Below are positions 26,203-35,007 of a stretch of DNA of 38,590 nt, piece after piece. This DNA is from an uncultured Methanobrevibacter sp. (GTDB lineage: Archaea; Methanobacteriota; Methanobacteria; Methanobacteriales; Methanobacteriaceae). Made by a program: the position numbers and the translations under genes. The first letter of the stretch is position 1; the number at the start of each line of letters is the position of its first letter. The stretch covers positions 1 through 38,590 of the forward strand of contig CACWUH010000041.1 in assembly GCA_902764015.1 (NCBI GenBank), read 5' to 3'. The notes under the pieces were generated by a model. That model had not been told where the DNA came from. It saw only the letters and a list, made by a program, of their open reading frames with translations, and searched no databases.

Positions 26203-26493
26203 TTATTCTTCTTTTTGCTCTTTCTCTTTAATAGTTTCTAAAACGTCTTTGCCGGTATCGGTTAATCTGTATAACCTTCCTTTACGGGCTTCTTCATTAA
26301 TACATTCAACAATTTCTTTGCTTTTTAATTCGCTTAGAACTTTTGAAATGTGGTTAGTTCTAATTCCACTGTCTTTAGCAATGTTTGTTGGTATTTTAAC
26401 ATCATCACCGATGGATTTTAATGTTTTCTCTCGGTATTTTGAAATTTGAACATATGAAGTTAATTTCAAAAGCTCATCGTTATCTTTTACCAT
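26203..26493 (-). CDS. Winged-helix transcriptional regulator
   Basis: 96 residues from the Met at 26493 (MVKDNDELLKLTSYV); the longer frame to 26556 adds a hydrophobic stretch that looks like translated promoter. Winged helix with KIPTNIAKDSGIRTNHISKVLSELK and wing GRLYRLTDTGKDV. Paralogue of the gene at 565-825. It is divergent from the zinc-ribbon membrane gene at 26646 and convergent with the 25218 gene. It may control its divergent neighbour; this is inference. Confidence 0.85.
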   Translation of the reverse strand: MVKDNDELLKLTSYVQISKYREKTLKSIGDDVKIPTNIAKDSGIRTNHISKVLSELKSKEIVECINEEARKGRLYRLTDTGKDVLETIKEKEQKEE

Positions 26494-26645
26494 AAAATAA
26501 TATATAGTATTTATGATATAAAATATTTTATAACATTGTATGTTTAATTTAAACACTTCTTAGATTATTATATGTTGAATAATTAACTTCATATATATGT
26601 CTTGTTAAAATTAATATCATAGGAAATATTGAGCAACTGATAAAT

Positions 26646-27245
26646 ATGAAATGCAGTAAATGTGGACATGAAAATAAAGACAACGCAAAATTCTGCACAA
26701 AATGTGGTGGATCATTGTCTGCACCGTCTGAAGGGGGTTCATCTGACTCAAGCAATTCTAAATTTGTAATAATTGCTTTGGTTGTTGTAATTCTCATATT
26801 GGTTGGAGTTATAGGCTATTTTGCATTTAATTCAAATTCTGGTGTGGATGATTCCAGTTCACAAAGCAGTGACGATTCCGCTGAAGTCTCATCTGATGAT
26901 GATTCAGATTCACAAAAAACCACTACTACCTCATCTGAAAGCAAACCAAAGGAATGGGTATCTATAGGAAGTTATTCGGGTTCGGGTTCAGGTTCCAAAA
27001 CCATTAAGGTTCCTAAAGGCAAAATCAAAGTAGAACTTTCTGCAGATCCAATTTTGAATTATGCTACAAACCATCTGTATGTGTCTGGTTCAAATGGGGA
27101 GTCTGGTGGTGTAGATTGGGGTTCAACAAGTCCTGTTGAGACAAGGTCTGATTCATTTGAATATAATTCGGATTCCGAAGAGGAATTCACGATAGATTAT
27201 TATGAGACTGTAAGTTGGAATGTTGAATTCTATCGATACCAATAA
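26646..27245 (+). CDS. Zinc-ribbon single-pass membrane protein
   Basis: 199 residues. N-terminal zinc ribbon (CSKCGHENKDNAKFCTKCGG, 3-22), a Ser/Gly linker, one membrane helix (about 38-60, FVIIALVVVILILVGVIGYF), a Ser/Asp/Thr-rich low-complexity stalk (about 65-100), and an outer beta-rich domain (about 101-199). The ribbon would be inside and the beta domain outside. This layout is common among methanogen surface proteins; the ligand is unknown. A hairpin terminator follows. Confidence 0.8.
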   Translation: MKCSKCGHENKDNAKFCTKCGGSLSAPSEGGSSDSSNSKFVIIALVVVILILVGVIGYFAFNSNSGVDDSSSQSSDDSAEVSSDDDSDSQKTTTTSSESKPKEWVSIGSYSGSGSGSKTIKVPKGKIKVELSADPILNYATNHLYVSGSNGESGGVDWGSTSPVETRSDSFEYNSDSEEEFTIDYYETVSWNVEFYRYQ

Positions 27246-27278
27246 GTGATTCAATAATCACTTATCTTATTTTTTTTG
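27242..27278 (+). terminator. Intrinsic-type terminator
   Basis: Perfect 10-bp arms ATAAGTGATT 27242-27251 and AATCACTTAT 27256-27265 with loop CAAT, then a run of T (27268-27277). It overlaps the stop of the zinc-ribbon membrane gene. Confidence 0.8.
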
Positions 27279-27316
27279 ACAAATTTTTAAATATATAGAA
27301 TAATAAATTAAATACT

Positions 27317-28027
27317 ATGTTTTTTGATTTAAATATCAGGGGCAGTAGCCTGGAAAATAATATCACATTGGCCAGGCAGGCTTCTGAATATGGATGGGAC
27401 CATATAAATTTTTCATATAATCAAAATGATTTTCAAAATGCCTTGGATTTAAGGGAAGGCTTAAAAGATAGTTTGGATGGCATAATCAGTTTTGACTATA
27501 CGTTAGAGATTAAATCAACTAACATTAATGAAATTAGAAAGACTGCAAATAAATTTAGAAATAAGGCATCATGCATTTCTGTAATTGGCGGAGATTTGAA
27601 GGTTAACAGGGCCGTTTTGGAAAATATTAAAATCGATGTACTGTCAAGGCCCTATTTGAAGAGATATGATTCGGGAATAAATCATATTCTTGCAAAGGAA
27701 GCCATGCGCAATAATGTTGCCATTGAACTATGTTTTGAGGATGTTTTAAAGAGTTATTTGGCTCCCAGAGCTAAAGTCATTTCAAATTTCAGAGACATTT
27801 ACGCATTATATAGGAAGTTTGATTTTCCTTTAATTCTGTCCTCAAGGGCAGAGTCTATTTTTGACATTAAAACTACACAGGATTTCGTTTCCGTTTTTAA
27901 ACAGATTGGCTTGAATGACGATGAGATAAATGAAGCGTTTTCAACTTCAAAAGCTATACTGGAATTCAATGAAAACCGGAATGAATTTATCTTTAAGGGT
28001 GTCAGGAGGGTAAATGATGAGGCTTAA
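27317..28027 (+). CDS. rnp3: RNase P protein component 3 (Rpp30 homologue)
   Basis: Protein subunit of archaeal RNase P, which trims tRNA 5' ends. 236 residues with a TIM-barrel-like pattern: MFFDLNIRG start, strand ISVIGGDLKVNRAV, SRPYLKRYDSGINHILAKEA (the conserved block after the D-N strand), and LILSSRAESIFDI. No Shine-Dalgarno is seen, so it may have a very short leader: a TATA-like AAATATATAG lies near 27288-27297. It overlaps rnp2 by 14 bases; Rnp3 and Rnp2 bind each other in the enzyme. Confidence 0.92.
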   Translation: MFFDLNIRGSSLENNITLARQASEYGWDHINFSYNQNDFQNALDLREGLKDSLDGIISFDYTLEIKSTNINEIRKTANKFRNKASCISVIGGDLKVNRAVLENIKIDVLSRPYLKRYDSGINHILAKEAMRNNVAIELCFEDVLKSYLAPRAKVISNFRDIYALYRKFDFPLILSSRAESIFDIKTTQDFVSVFKQIGLNDDEINEAFSTSKAILEFNENRNEFIFKGVRRVNDEA

Positions 28028-28373
28028 GGTTCTTCCGCCCACTCTTAGGAAAAATAGCAGATACCTGACATTGGATATCAAAAGCGCTTCTCCAATCACC
28101 AAAGATGAACTGGTGAACATGATATGGGATGCATGCATCCGCTTTCAAGGGGAGTGTATGACTTCTAATTTTAATTTGTGGGTAATGAAATTTTATGAAA
28201 TCGAAAAAACAGATGAGTATGCTCATTATAAGTCCATTGTGAGATGTCAAAGGGATTTTGTTGAAAATGTGAGATCTTCCCTTGCTTTGACTTACAGGTA
28301 TAACGGCAATCTTGTTTCGATAACCACCATAGGATTGTCCGGAACCATAAAGGCATCTCAGAAATTTATTTAA
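28014..28373 (+). CDS. rnp2: RNase P protein component 2 (Pop5 homologue)
   Basis: 119 residues. Conserved start MMRLKVLPPTLRKNSRYLTLDI, with the RRM-like fold seen in Pop5, WVMKFY...IVRCQRDF and VSITTIGLSGTIKASQKF at the end. ATG 28014 or ATG 28017 may be the start; GGAGG lies 5-10 bases upstream. Pop5-Rpp30 together support the catalytic domain of RNase P RNA. Confidence 0.93.
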   Translation: MMRLKVLPPTLRKNSRYLTLDIKSASPITKDELVNMIWDACIRFQGECMTSNFNLWVMKFYEIEKTDEYAHYKSIVRCQRDFVENVRSSLALTYRYNGNLVSITTIGLSGTIKASQKFI

Positions 28374-28583
28374 TTACTTTTTGTTAGAAAAAAATAGAAA
28401 ACTTTATAAATAAATATAATTATAAATATCAATTGGATTTATGGAAAAAAAGAATAAAATATTTTAATTCACTATCGATTTGTGATTAAAATTAAAATTT
28501 GCCTTTTCATGGAAGATTTGGTTTTATTTTTTTTAAGCTGTCGAATATAAAATATAATATTTATAAAAATATGAGGTGTTAAT
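28374..28583 (+). other. Intergenic region before psmA
   Basis: AT-rich, 210 bases. A T-run follows rnp2. A TATA-like TTTATAAATA near 28403 and a second AT-rich promoter-like stretch near 28545-28565 are seen; the latter fits psmA, whose ATG follows GAGGTG. A T8 run ends near 28534. No gene or clear RNA fold was found. Confidence 0.5.
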
Positions 28584-29363
28584 ATGCAACCTTTACAAAA
28601 TGCTGGATATGACCGGGCTATTACTGTATTTAGCCCAGATGGAAGACTTTTCCAAGTAGAATATGCAAGAGAAGCTGTTAAAAGAGGAACTACATCAATA
28701 GGTGTGAAAAGTTCAGAAGGTATTGTTTTAGCTGTTGACAAAAGAACCACTTCAAAACTGGTTGAAGCGTCATCTATAGAAAAGATATTCAAAATAGATG
28801 AACATATCGGGGCAGCTACTTCCGGTCTTGTCGCTGATGCAAGAGCATTGGTCGAAAGGGCAAGAGTTGAAGCGCAAATCAATAAGATCACCTATAGTGA
28901 ACCTATTCGCGTAACCAGCTTGTCTAAAAAATTATGTGACATGCTGCAGTTATATACCCAAAATGGTGGAGTAAGGCCTTTCGGTTCTGCTTTAATCATA
29001 GGGGGAATCTATAACGGCAGATGCAAACTGTTCGAAACAGACCCAAGTGGAGCTTTAATCGAGTACAAGGCGACTGCTATCGGTTCTGGAAGAAATGCCG
29101 CAATGGATATTTTTGAAGAAAAGTACGAAGATGACCTGTCATTGGAAGGAGCTATCGAATTGGCATTAACTGCAATCAATGAAGCTACCGACCACGAAAC
29201 CACTTCAAACAATGTTGAAATTGCTGTTATTAAAATTGAAGATGAAAAATACGTAAAACTTTCTCAGGATGAAGTACAGGAATATATTGACAAAGTGCTT
29301 CCTGAAGAAGAGGAAGAAGAAGACAAAAGCGAAGAATCTGAAGAAGATTTAGAAGAAGAATGA
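28584..29363 (+). CDS. psmA: Proteasome subunit alpha
   Basis: Forms the outer rings of the 20S proteasome and its gate. 259 residues. [28 protein letters not shown] is the alpha-subunit signature with its gate helix; [13 protein letters not shown] and [14 protein letters not shown] follow. The C-terminal 25 residues are almost all Glu/Asp/Ser. It heads the conserved archaeal psmA-sbds-rrp4-rrp41-rrp42 run that links proteasome and exosome. Confidence 0.97.
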   Translation: MQPLQNAGYDRAITVFSPDGRLFQVEYAREAVKRGTTSIGVKSSEGIVLAVDKRTTSKLVEASSIEKIFKIDEHIGAATSGLVADARALVERARVEAQINKITYSEPIRVTSLSKKLCDMLQLYTQNGGVRPFGSALIIGGIYNGRCKLFETDPSGALIEYKATAIGSGRNAAMDIFEEKYEDDLSLEGAIELALTAINEATDHETTSNNVEIAVIKIEDEKYVKLSQDEVQEYIDKVLPEEEEEEDKSEESEEDLEEE

Positions 29364-29397
29364 TTATTTTCTGATTAATTAGTTAGGGGATGCTTTG

Positions 29398-30099
29398 ATG
29401 GTAAATGTTGATGAAGCTATAATCGCTAAATACGAGCACTCAGGAGAACATTTTGAAATATTAGTTGACCCTGATTTGGCAGCAGATTTTCGAAATCCTG
29501 ATGGCCCTGACGTTGCCATCGAAGATCTTTTGGCTGTTGAAGAAATTTTCAAAGACTCTAAAAAAGGAGATAAGGCTTCTGATGAAGCCATGAACAAAAT
29601 CTTCGAAACTACTGATCCTATTGAAGTTTCTAAGATTATACTTGAAAAGGGCACTGTTCAATTAACTGCTGATCAAAAAAGGAAAATGCAGGAGGATAAA
29701 AGGAAACTTGTTATAAATAAGATTGCTAGAGAAGCAATAAATCCTCAAAATGGTTTGCCGCATCCGGTTCAGAGAATTGAAAATGCATGTGATGAGGCCA
29801 AGGTCAAATTCGATCCTTTCACGTCAGTAGACCAACAGGTCCAATCAGCTTTGAAAGCTATTAAGCCACTCATTCCAATCAGATTTGAAAAAGTTAAAGT
29901 TGCTGTCAGACTTCCGGGTTCAGCAGCAGGTGGAGCTTATAATGTTATTCATGGATTTGGGCAAATAATAAATGAAGAATGGCAACAGGACGGTTCTTGG
30001 ATTGCCATTATAGAAATGCCGGGTGGTCTTCAAAATTCATTCGCTTCCAAAATGGCTGAAATTTCAGGTGGAGAGGCAGAAACTAGAACTTTAAAATAA
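29398..30099 (+). CDS. Ribosome maturation protein SBDS
   Basis: Archaeal SBDS homologue, needed in eukaryotes to free eIF6 from the large ribosomal subunit. 234 residues: the FYSH domain ([18 protein letters not shown]...), then the helical middle domain and a ferredoxin-like C-terminal domain ([12 protein letters not shown]). Its place between psmA and rrp4 is conserved in archaea. TTG 29395 is in frame, but ATG 29398 is preferred, with AGGGGA upstream. Confidence 0.95.
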   Translation: MVNVDEAIIAKYEHSGEHFEILVDPDLAADFRNPDGPDVAIEDLLAVEEIFKDSKKGDKASDEAMNKIFETTDPIEVSKIILEKGTVQLTADQKRKMQEDKRKLVINKIAREAINPQNGLPHPVQRIENACDEAKVKFDPFTSVDQQVQSALKAIKPLIPIRFEKVKVAVRLPGSAAGGAYNVIHGFGQIINEEWQQDGSWIAIIEMPGGLQNSFASKMAEISGGEAETRTLK

Positions 30100-30120
30100 A
30101 TTCATATTTATGGGATTATT

Positions 30121-30950
30121 ATGATACACGTGGAAAATAAAGATTTAGTTATTCCAGGTCAAATATTGGCCGATGACGAATACTATTCAGGAAGAGGTAC
30201 CTTTAAAGAAAACGGTAAAATTTGTTCTTCCTTGTTAGGGCGAGTTTCTTTGAGGAATAAAAAAATTAGAGTTATTCCTTTAAAAAGCAAATATGTTCCT
30301 AAGAAGGGAGATGTTGTAATCGGTAAAATTAAAGATGTCAGATTCTCAATGTGGGACGTAGACATCAATTCACCATATTCCGGAATTTTACCTGCCTTTG
30401 AAGTGTTTGGTCGTGAGAAAAAAGAACTCAACAAGGTATATGATGTTGGGGATGTGCTATTTTTAAGAGTTGTCGATGTTGATTAATCGGTAAAAAAGGC
30501 TCAATGATTAACATGATTAAGGACAAAACCAAATGTAAAATCGTCGTTGGTCAGAATGGTCTTGTATGGGTTAAGGGAAACGAAGATATGGAACAGCTCA
30601 CCCGTGAGATAATTCATTTGATTGAAGCTGAAGCTCATACTTCTGGTTTGACAAATAAAATCAAAAACAAATTGTACCTGGCTATCGATGGCGAATTGCC
30701 GCCTGAAGAGGTTGAGGAAACCGAAGAGGAATTTGTTTTGGAAAAACCTAAACTTCAAAATTTCAAAGAAGAATTAGAACAAGAAGAAAAAGAAGCTGAA
30801 GAAAACGCAGCAGAAGAAGAAAAAGAGAAAAAGGAAAAACCAGATATTGGTGAAGTTATTGAAGAATTTAAAAGAAAAAATAAAAGCAAAGATGGTTCAC
30901 TATCCTATGGTGATAACTCAAACAATTCTTTCATATTGAATAATAAATAA
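30121..30950 (+). pseudogene. rrp4: Exosome subunit Rrp4, broken by an internal loss
   Basis: RNA-binding cap subunit of the archaeal exosome. Frame A (30121-30486) gives the N-terminal domain and most of the S1 domain ([40 protein letters not shown]) and then hits TAA at 30484. The KH domain continues in another frame from TTA 30483 ([39 protein letters not shown]). The end of S1 and the S1-KH link, about 30-35 residues by family comparison, are missing; the loss is 1 mod 3. ATG 30504 could restart the KH part. The tail is a long Glu/Lys-rich run (about 85 residues). In a live archaeon this is surprising, so sequence error is a real option. Confidence 0.88.
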
Positions 30951-30973
30951 TTCTTCACGTTAATGAGGTTGAT

Positions 30974-31669
30974 ATGATGTCAGATATTATAAGAGATGAT
31001 GGTAGGAAATTTGATGAATTGCGTCCTATTAAGATTGAAGCTGGAGTCCTTGAACGTGCAGACGGTTCAGCTTACCTGGAAGTCGGAGGAAATAAGATAC
31101 TGGTTGCCGTTTACGGCCCTAGAGAATCATACATCAGAAGATTGCTTGAACCGAATACCGGAGTAATCAGGTGCAGATACAACATGGCTCCATTTTCTGT
31201 AGACGACAGAAAAAGGCCAGGACCTGACAGAAGGTCATCCGAGATTTCTAAAATCACTGCTGATGCCTTAAGGCCTGCACTGATGTTGGAAAACTATCCA
31301 AGATCAATGATTGATATTTTCATTGAAGTAATCGAGGCTGAAGGAGGAACACGTTGTGCAGGAATTACAGCGGCTTCAGTTGCGCTTGTCGATGCGGGAG
31401 TACCTATGAAGGATATTGTTGTAGGTTGCGCTGCGGGCAAGGTTCATGATGAGATAGTCCTTGACTTATCCGAAAAAGAGGATAAGGAAGGTCAGGCTGA
31501 TGTTCCAATAGCCATGATGCCAAGAACCGGTGAAATCACATTATTGCAAAGTGACGGTAACCTGACTGAAGAGGAATTTGCAAAAGCAATCGATTTGGCT
31601 ATGGAAGGATGCCGTAAGGTAAACGAAATCCAAAAAGAGGCTTTAATGAAAAAATATTCTATAGAATAA
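30974..31669 (+). CDS. rrp41: Exosome 3'-exonuclease subunit Rrp41
   Basis: Catalytic RNase PH-like subunit of the exosome ring; degrades RNA with phosphate. 231 residues. [32 protein letters not shown] (RNA and phosphate Arg residues), [15 protein letters not shown] and [20 protein letters not shown] (Asp and phosphate site). ATG 30974 or 30977; GAGGTTGAT precedes. It pairs with Rrp42, whose gene starts 12 bases after its stop. Confidence 0.97.
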   Translation: MMSDIIRDDGRKFDELRPIKIEAGVLERADGSAYLEVGGNKILVAVYGPRESYIRRLLEPNTGVIRCRYNMAPFSVDDRKRPGPDRRSSEISKITADALRPALMLENYPRSMIDIFIEVIEAEGGTRCAGITAASVALVDAGVPMKDIVVGCAAGKVHDEIVLDLSEKEDKEGQADVPIAMMPRTGEITLLQSDGNLTEEEFAKAIDLAMEGCRKVNEIQKEALMKKYSIE

Positions 31670-31681
31670 GGGAGTGGAAAT

Positions 31682-32467
31682 ATGGAGATAGTACCAGAAA
31701 TTACAAGAAGAAGTATTGAAAACCTTGTCGGAAATGATAAGAGGGAAGATGGCAGGGCACTTGATGAATATAGGGACATTTCTATTGAAACTAATGTTAT
31801 TTCCAAAGCTGAAGGTTCTGCTCGCGTCAAAATCGGTGGAACTCAAGTCATTGTAGGTATCAAACCACAGCTTGGAACCCCATTCCCGGACACTCCTGAT
31901 TTGGGAGTTCTAATGACCAATTGTGAAATGTTGCCAATGGCTGACCCTACATTTGAACCTGGACCACCTAGCGAAGATTCAATTGAGCTTGCACGTGTGG
32001 TCGACAGGGGTATCCGTGAAAGCGAATTGGTGGAATTGGACAAATTATGCGTTGAGGAAGGAAAACATGTTTGGATGCTGTTCATTGACTTGCACATCAT
32101 CGATAACTGCGGAAACCTCTTCGATGCATGTGAATTGGCTGTCATGGCCGCTTTGAAAACCACCAAATTGCCTGTTGCAACTATTGTCGATGAAGAGGTT
32201 GTCATCAGTGAAGACGAAACCTTTGATTTACCAATCAACAACGAATTGGCATTATGTACCTTTGTCAAAATCGGTGACAAGATAGTTATTGACCCAACAT
32301 TGTCAGAAGAAAAAGTGGCTAGCGCCCGTTTAAATGTTGGAGTTACAAAAGACGGTCACATCTGTTCCATGCAAAAGGGCGGAAAACAACCGTTCACTAA
32401 AGACGACATTCTTTTCGCTGTCAATTTGGCAGTGACAAAAACAAAAGAGTTAATAGAACATCTTTAA
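31682..32467 (+). CDS. rrp42: Exosome subunit Rrp42
   Basis: Non-catalytic RNase PH-like partner of Rrp41 in the hexameric ring. 261 residues. REDGRALDEYRDISIETNVISKAEGSARVKIGGTQVIVGIK start, then GPPSEDSIELARVVDRGIRES and a C-terminal KGGKQPFTKDDI. The catalytic Asp pair of Rrp41 is not evident, as expected. GGGAGTGG before the ATG. Tail-to-tail overlap of 4 bases with mobA on the other strand. Confidence 0.97.
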   Translation: MEIVPEITRRSIENLVGNDKREDGRALDEYRDISIETNVISKAEGSARVKIGGTQVIVGIKPQLGTPFPDTPDLGVLMTNCEMLPMADPTFEPGPPSEDSIELARVVDRGIRESELVELDKLCVEEGKHVWMLFIDLHIIDNCGNLFDACELAVMAALKTTKLPVATIVDEEVVISEDETFDLPINNELALCTFVKIGDKIVIDPTLSEEKVASARLNVGVTKDGHICSMQKGGKQPFTKDDILFAVNLAVTKTKELIEHL

Positions 32468-33093
32468 ATGTCCTCTGGACGATTAAGATTTCTAAATTCT
32501 TTTTTTTCTATTTTTTTATTATCAATCAGAACAAATTTTGCATCTATTTTTTCTATCAGTCCCTTGATGTGCAGGACATCGCTTGAAATCAGATTTTCTA
32601 TTTCAGGGATAATGTTTTTGTTGTATATGGAATGCAGTGGTTCTGATGTCCTTAATTTATTTTCAGGGTCATGATAAGGAACAATTGCCTGATAATCTCT
32701 GTTGATTTCTCTAAAAATAGTATTTATGTAATCTGAAGAAACATATGGGCTGTCGCATGGCAGAATCAGTGCATAATCGCTGCTGATTTCTCCCAGTCCG
32801 GTCATGATTCCCGGCATGGGACCCTTGTTTTTGATTTTGTCTTCAACAAAAGTAATCCTATATGTGTAATCTTCAGGATCAATAAATTCGCGATATCTAG
32901 CAATCCTTTCACTATCATTTAAAACGATTACAGCTTCGTTAATCTGATGGTTTAGGGTGGCAAGAATATGTTTAATCATAGGTTTGTCTTTGATAATCAT
33001 GGAACCTTTATCCCTGCCCATTCTGCTGCTCTTGCCTCCACATAAAATGATGCAGGATTTAATATTTTCACCGTTTTCAATATAGCTACTCAT
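32464..33093 (-). CDS. mobA: MobA-like nucleotidyltransferase (molybdenum cofactor guanylyltransferase)
   Basis: About 209 residues. Nucleotide-binding signature CIILCGGKSSRMGRDKGSM, then GPMPGIMTGL and PCDSPYVSSDY (metal-binding Asp). Family role: joins GMP to molybdopterin, as used by formylmethanofuran and formate dehydrogenases in methanogens. The family also has sugar- and cofactor-nucleotide members, so the exact substrate is inferred. TTG 33108 is in frame, but GGAGAG lies before ATG 33093. Last gene of a leftward run starting at 36569. Confidence 0.85.
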   Translation of the reverse strand: MSSYIENGENIKSCIILCGGKSSRMGRDKGSMIIKDKPMIKHILATLNHQINEAVIVLNDSERIARYREFIDPEDYTYRITFVEDKIKNKGPMPGIMTGLGEISSDYALILPCDSPYVSSDYINTIFREINRDYQAIVPYHDPENKLRTSEPLHSIYNKNIIPEIENLISSDVLHIKGLIEKIDAKFVLIDNKKIEKKEFRNLNRPEDI

Positions 33094-33110
33094 ATTAAAT
33101 CTCTCCAAAA

Positions 33111-33869
33111 CTATTTTACATATACGTCGGCGTCTTCATCAAATGGATTGGTACGGACAACCAATGCAATCATGTAAGGGTAATTTTTATATAAGTATTT
33201 CAGATAATATACCCATTCATAAACTAGTTTGTCATATACCCTTTTCATATCTCCATTCAGATGGCCGAAGTCGGTATCAGTAACCAAAGTTAAATCTTTT
33301 CTGTGTTCTAATTCTTCATCTAAGTGAAGAATGGCATTTACCAATTCAGTAAACTCTTCCTTTTCAAGCAGATTGGGATTGTTTATCATATTAATAATAA
33401 ATTCCCGTTTGCTGGCAAGCAAATTGCCCAGAGTTTCCAAGAATTCCTCACGCTTTTCAGCCGGAATGTCTGCTTGAAAATCAAGTGAAGCGCCTTTTAG
33501 TTCGTCTAATTTATTGTCAAAGTCTTTTTCATCCCAATCCTTAATTGATTTCAAATTTTCAGTACTTGCCTTATATTTATTAGCGGTACTTAATTGAGTT
33601 ATTAGTTCGTTTCCAACTTCGGAAAAGAAGGTGCTCATAAGCATGTCTAATTTTTCAAGCATTGCTTCTTTTTCTTTTTTCTCTATAATCTCATCAAGTA
33701 GGAATGCTACAACCAATATATCCACTGGAATAAAACCTAAATGAGTCCAAATGTAGGATATAATATGTTCTGCATCTCCTAGAACTAAGTAGTTTGATCC
33801 ATAAATGATTATTATCAATAAAACCATCACTATGGAAAATTTCACTTTCCAACTTAATCGTTTACTCAT
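33111..33869 (-). CDS. Two-helix membrane protein with helical cytoplasmic domain
   Basis: 252 residues. Two membrane helices (about 9-30 and 40-59), a charged stretch EIIEKKEKEAMLEKLD that may be coiled coil, and a mostly helical, acidic domain to the end. No enzyme motif is seen. It lies between mobA and cbiT with gaps of 17 and 16 bases. I do not recognise the family. Confidence 0.75.
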   Translation of the reverse strand: MSKRLSWKVKFSIVMVLLIIIIYGSNYLVLGDAEHIISYIWTHLGFIPVDILVVAFLLDEIIEKKEKEAMLEKLDMLMSTFFSEVGNELITQLSTANKYKASTENLKSIKDWDEKDFDNKLDELKGASLDFQADIPAEKREEFLETLGNLLASKREFIINMINNPNLLEKEEFTELVNAILHLDEELEHRKDLTLVTDTDFGHLNGDMKRVYDKLVYEWVYYLKYLYKNYPYMIALVVRTNPFDEDADVYVK

Positions 33870-33885
33870 TTTATAATCTCCAAAT

Positions 33886-34449
33886 TCATCGTTTTTTTGC
33901 TGTTATAATAGCTATCGGGTTTTCACTAATCATCAGAACTCCCCTATCGAGGACTCTTCCATTTGAAACATTGACTTCCATAAGCTTTGGGTTGTATCCC
34001 AAATCCTTGAGTTTGTTCACTGCTTCAACTTTAGTGTCAACCAGAATGGCTGTAATGATGATTCTTCCTTTTGAATTTAATTTTTCATGGACAATGTCTA
34101 AGATGTTTTCCAATTGTCTGCCGCTGCCCCCTACAACGGCAATGTCAATGTCGTCAATGTCCTTCAGGGCATTTGCTCCGTCATCATTGATTAATGTTAC
34201 ATTGTCGCCGAGTCCAAATTTCTTCAGATTTTGAGAAGTCACTTCAATCGCTTCGGGGTTTGTGTCAATAGAAATCACTTCGCCAGCTCTTTGGCTAAAT
34301 TCGCAGGTTATTCCTCCAGTTCCACATCCGCAGTCAACAACCTTGTCGGCTGATGTAACTTCGGATTTATATAATATTATTGCCCTTATGGCTTCTTTCG
34401 TTGGTCCTGGAACATCACAGGATTTGATGAAATCCTTATCTTCTAACAT
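33886..34449 (-). CDS. cbiT: Cobalt-precorrin-6B C15-methyltransferase (decarboxylating)
   Basis: Cobamide biosynthesis enzyme; methanogens need cobamides for methyl transfer by Mtr. 187 residues. PGPTKEAIRAII start; SAM-binding motif VVDCGCGTGGITCEF; DTNPEAIEVTSQNL; VVGGSGRQLENIL; late LDRGVLMISENP. The ATG follows the ubiX stop without any gap, with GGTGGGAG as ribosome site, so the two are coupled. Confidence 0.93.
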   Translation of the reverse strand: MLEDKDFIKSCDVPGPTKEAIRAIILYKSEVTSADKVVDCGCGTGGITCEFSQRAGEVISIDTNPEAIEVTSQNLKKFGLGDNVTLINDDGANALKDIDDIDIAVVGGSGRQLENILDIVHEKLNSKGRIIITAILVDTKVEAVNKLKDLGYNPKLMEVNVSNGRVLDRGVLMISENPIAIITAKKR

Positions 34450-34998
34450 TTACTCCCACCTTTTAAATAGATCGTTTTCGATTTTTAAAGAGTCCAATAT
34501 TTTCCCTACAATGAAATTGACCTGATCATCCACGGTATCATGTGTAGAGTAAAATCCAGGCATTGCCGGTAAAATAATGGCTCCTTCTTGTGATAATGTT
34601 AGCATATTTTGTAAATGGACGCTTCTAAGCGGAGTTTCGCGGGGAACGATAACTGTTGGCCTTCTCTCCTTCAGGCTCACATCCGCAACTCTGGTTATTG
34701 TGTTGGCACCGTAGCCGTTTGCAATCGAGGACAGTGTCTTCATTGAACAGGGAACGATTGCCAGGGCCTCCGCCTTAAATGATCCGCTATTTATGGAAGC
34801 GGTCAGGTCATTGAAGTCGTAATATGTATCTGCCATATCAATGACATCTTCAACGCCGTAGTCAGTTTCTGATTCAATCACTATTTTAGCGGCATCACTG
34901 ATTACCAAAGCGTTTTCAATTTTCAATTCTCTTAAAGCTTCAAGGAGTCTTATTCCATATATGACTCCGCTTGCTCCGGTTATTCCAACTACTATCAT
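34450..34998 (-). CDS. ubiX: Flavin prenyltransferase (UbiX family)
   Basis: Makes the prenylated FMN used by UbiD-type decarboxylases. 182 residues. GITGASGVIYGIRLLEAL start (FMN loop), IVPCSMKTLSSIANG, RETPLRSVHLQNML and ILPAMPGFYS (prenyl-phosphate and flavin site). Full family length. The UbiD partner is not in the window. Confidence 0.95.
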   Translation of the reverse strand: MIVVGITGASGVIYGIRLLEALRELKIENALVISDAAKIVIESETDYGVEDVIDMADTYYDFNDLTASINSGSFKAEALAIVPCSMKTLSSIANGYGANTITRVADVSLKERRPTVIVPRETPLRSVHLQNMLTLSQEGAIILPAMPGFYSTHDTVDDQVNFIVGKILDSLKIENDLFKRWE

Positions 34999-35007
34999 AT
35001 TACTCTC

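Noticed and set aside
28430-28535. Possible small RNA before psmA
   Set aside because: A TATA-like site and a T-run exist, but no stable stem or C/D box pair was found.
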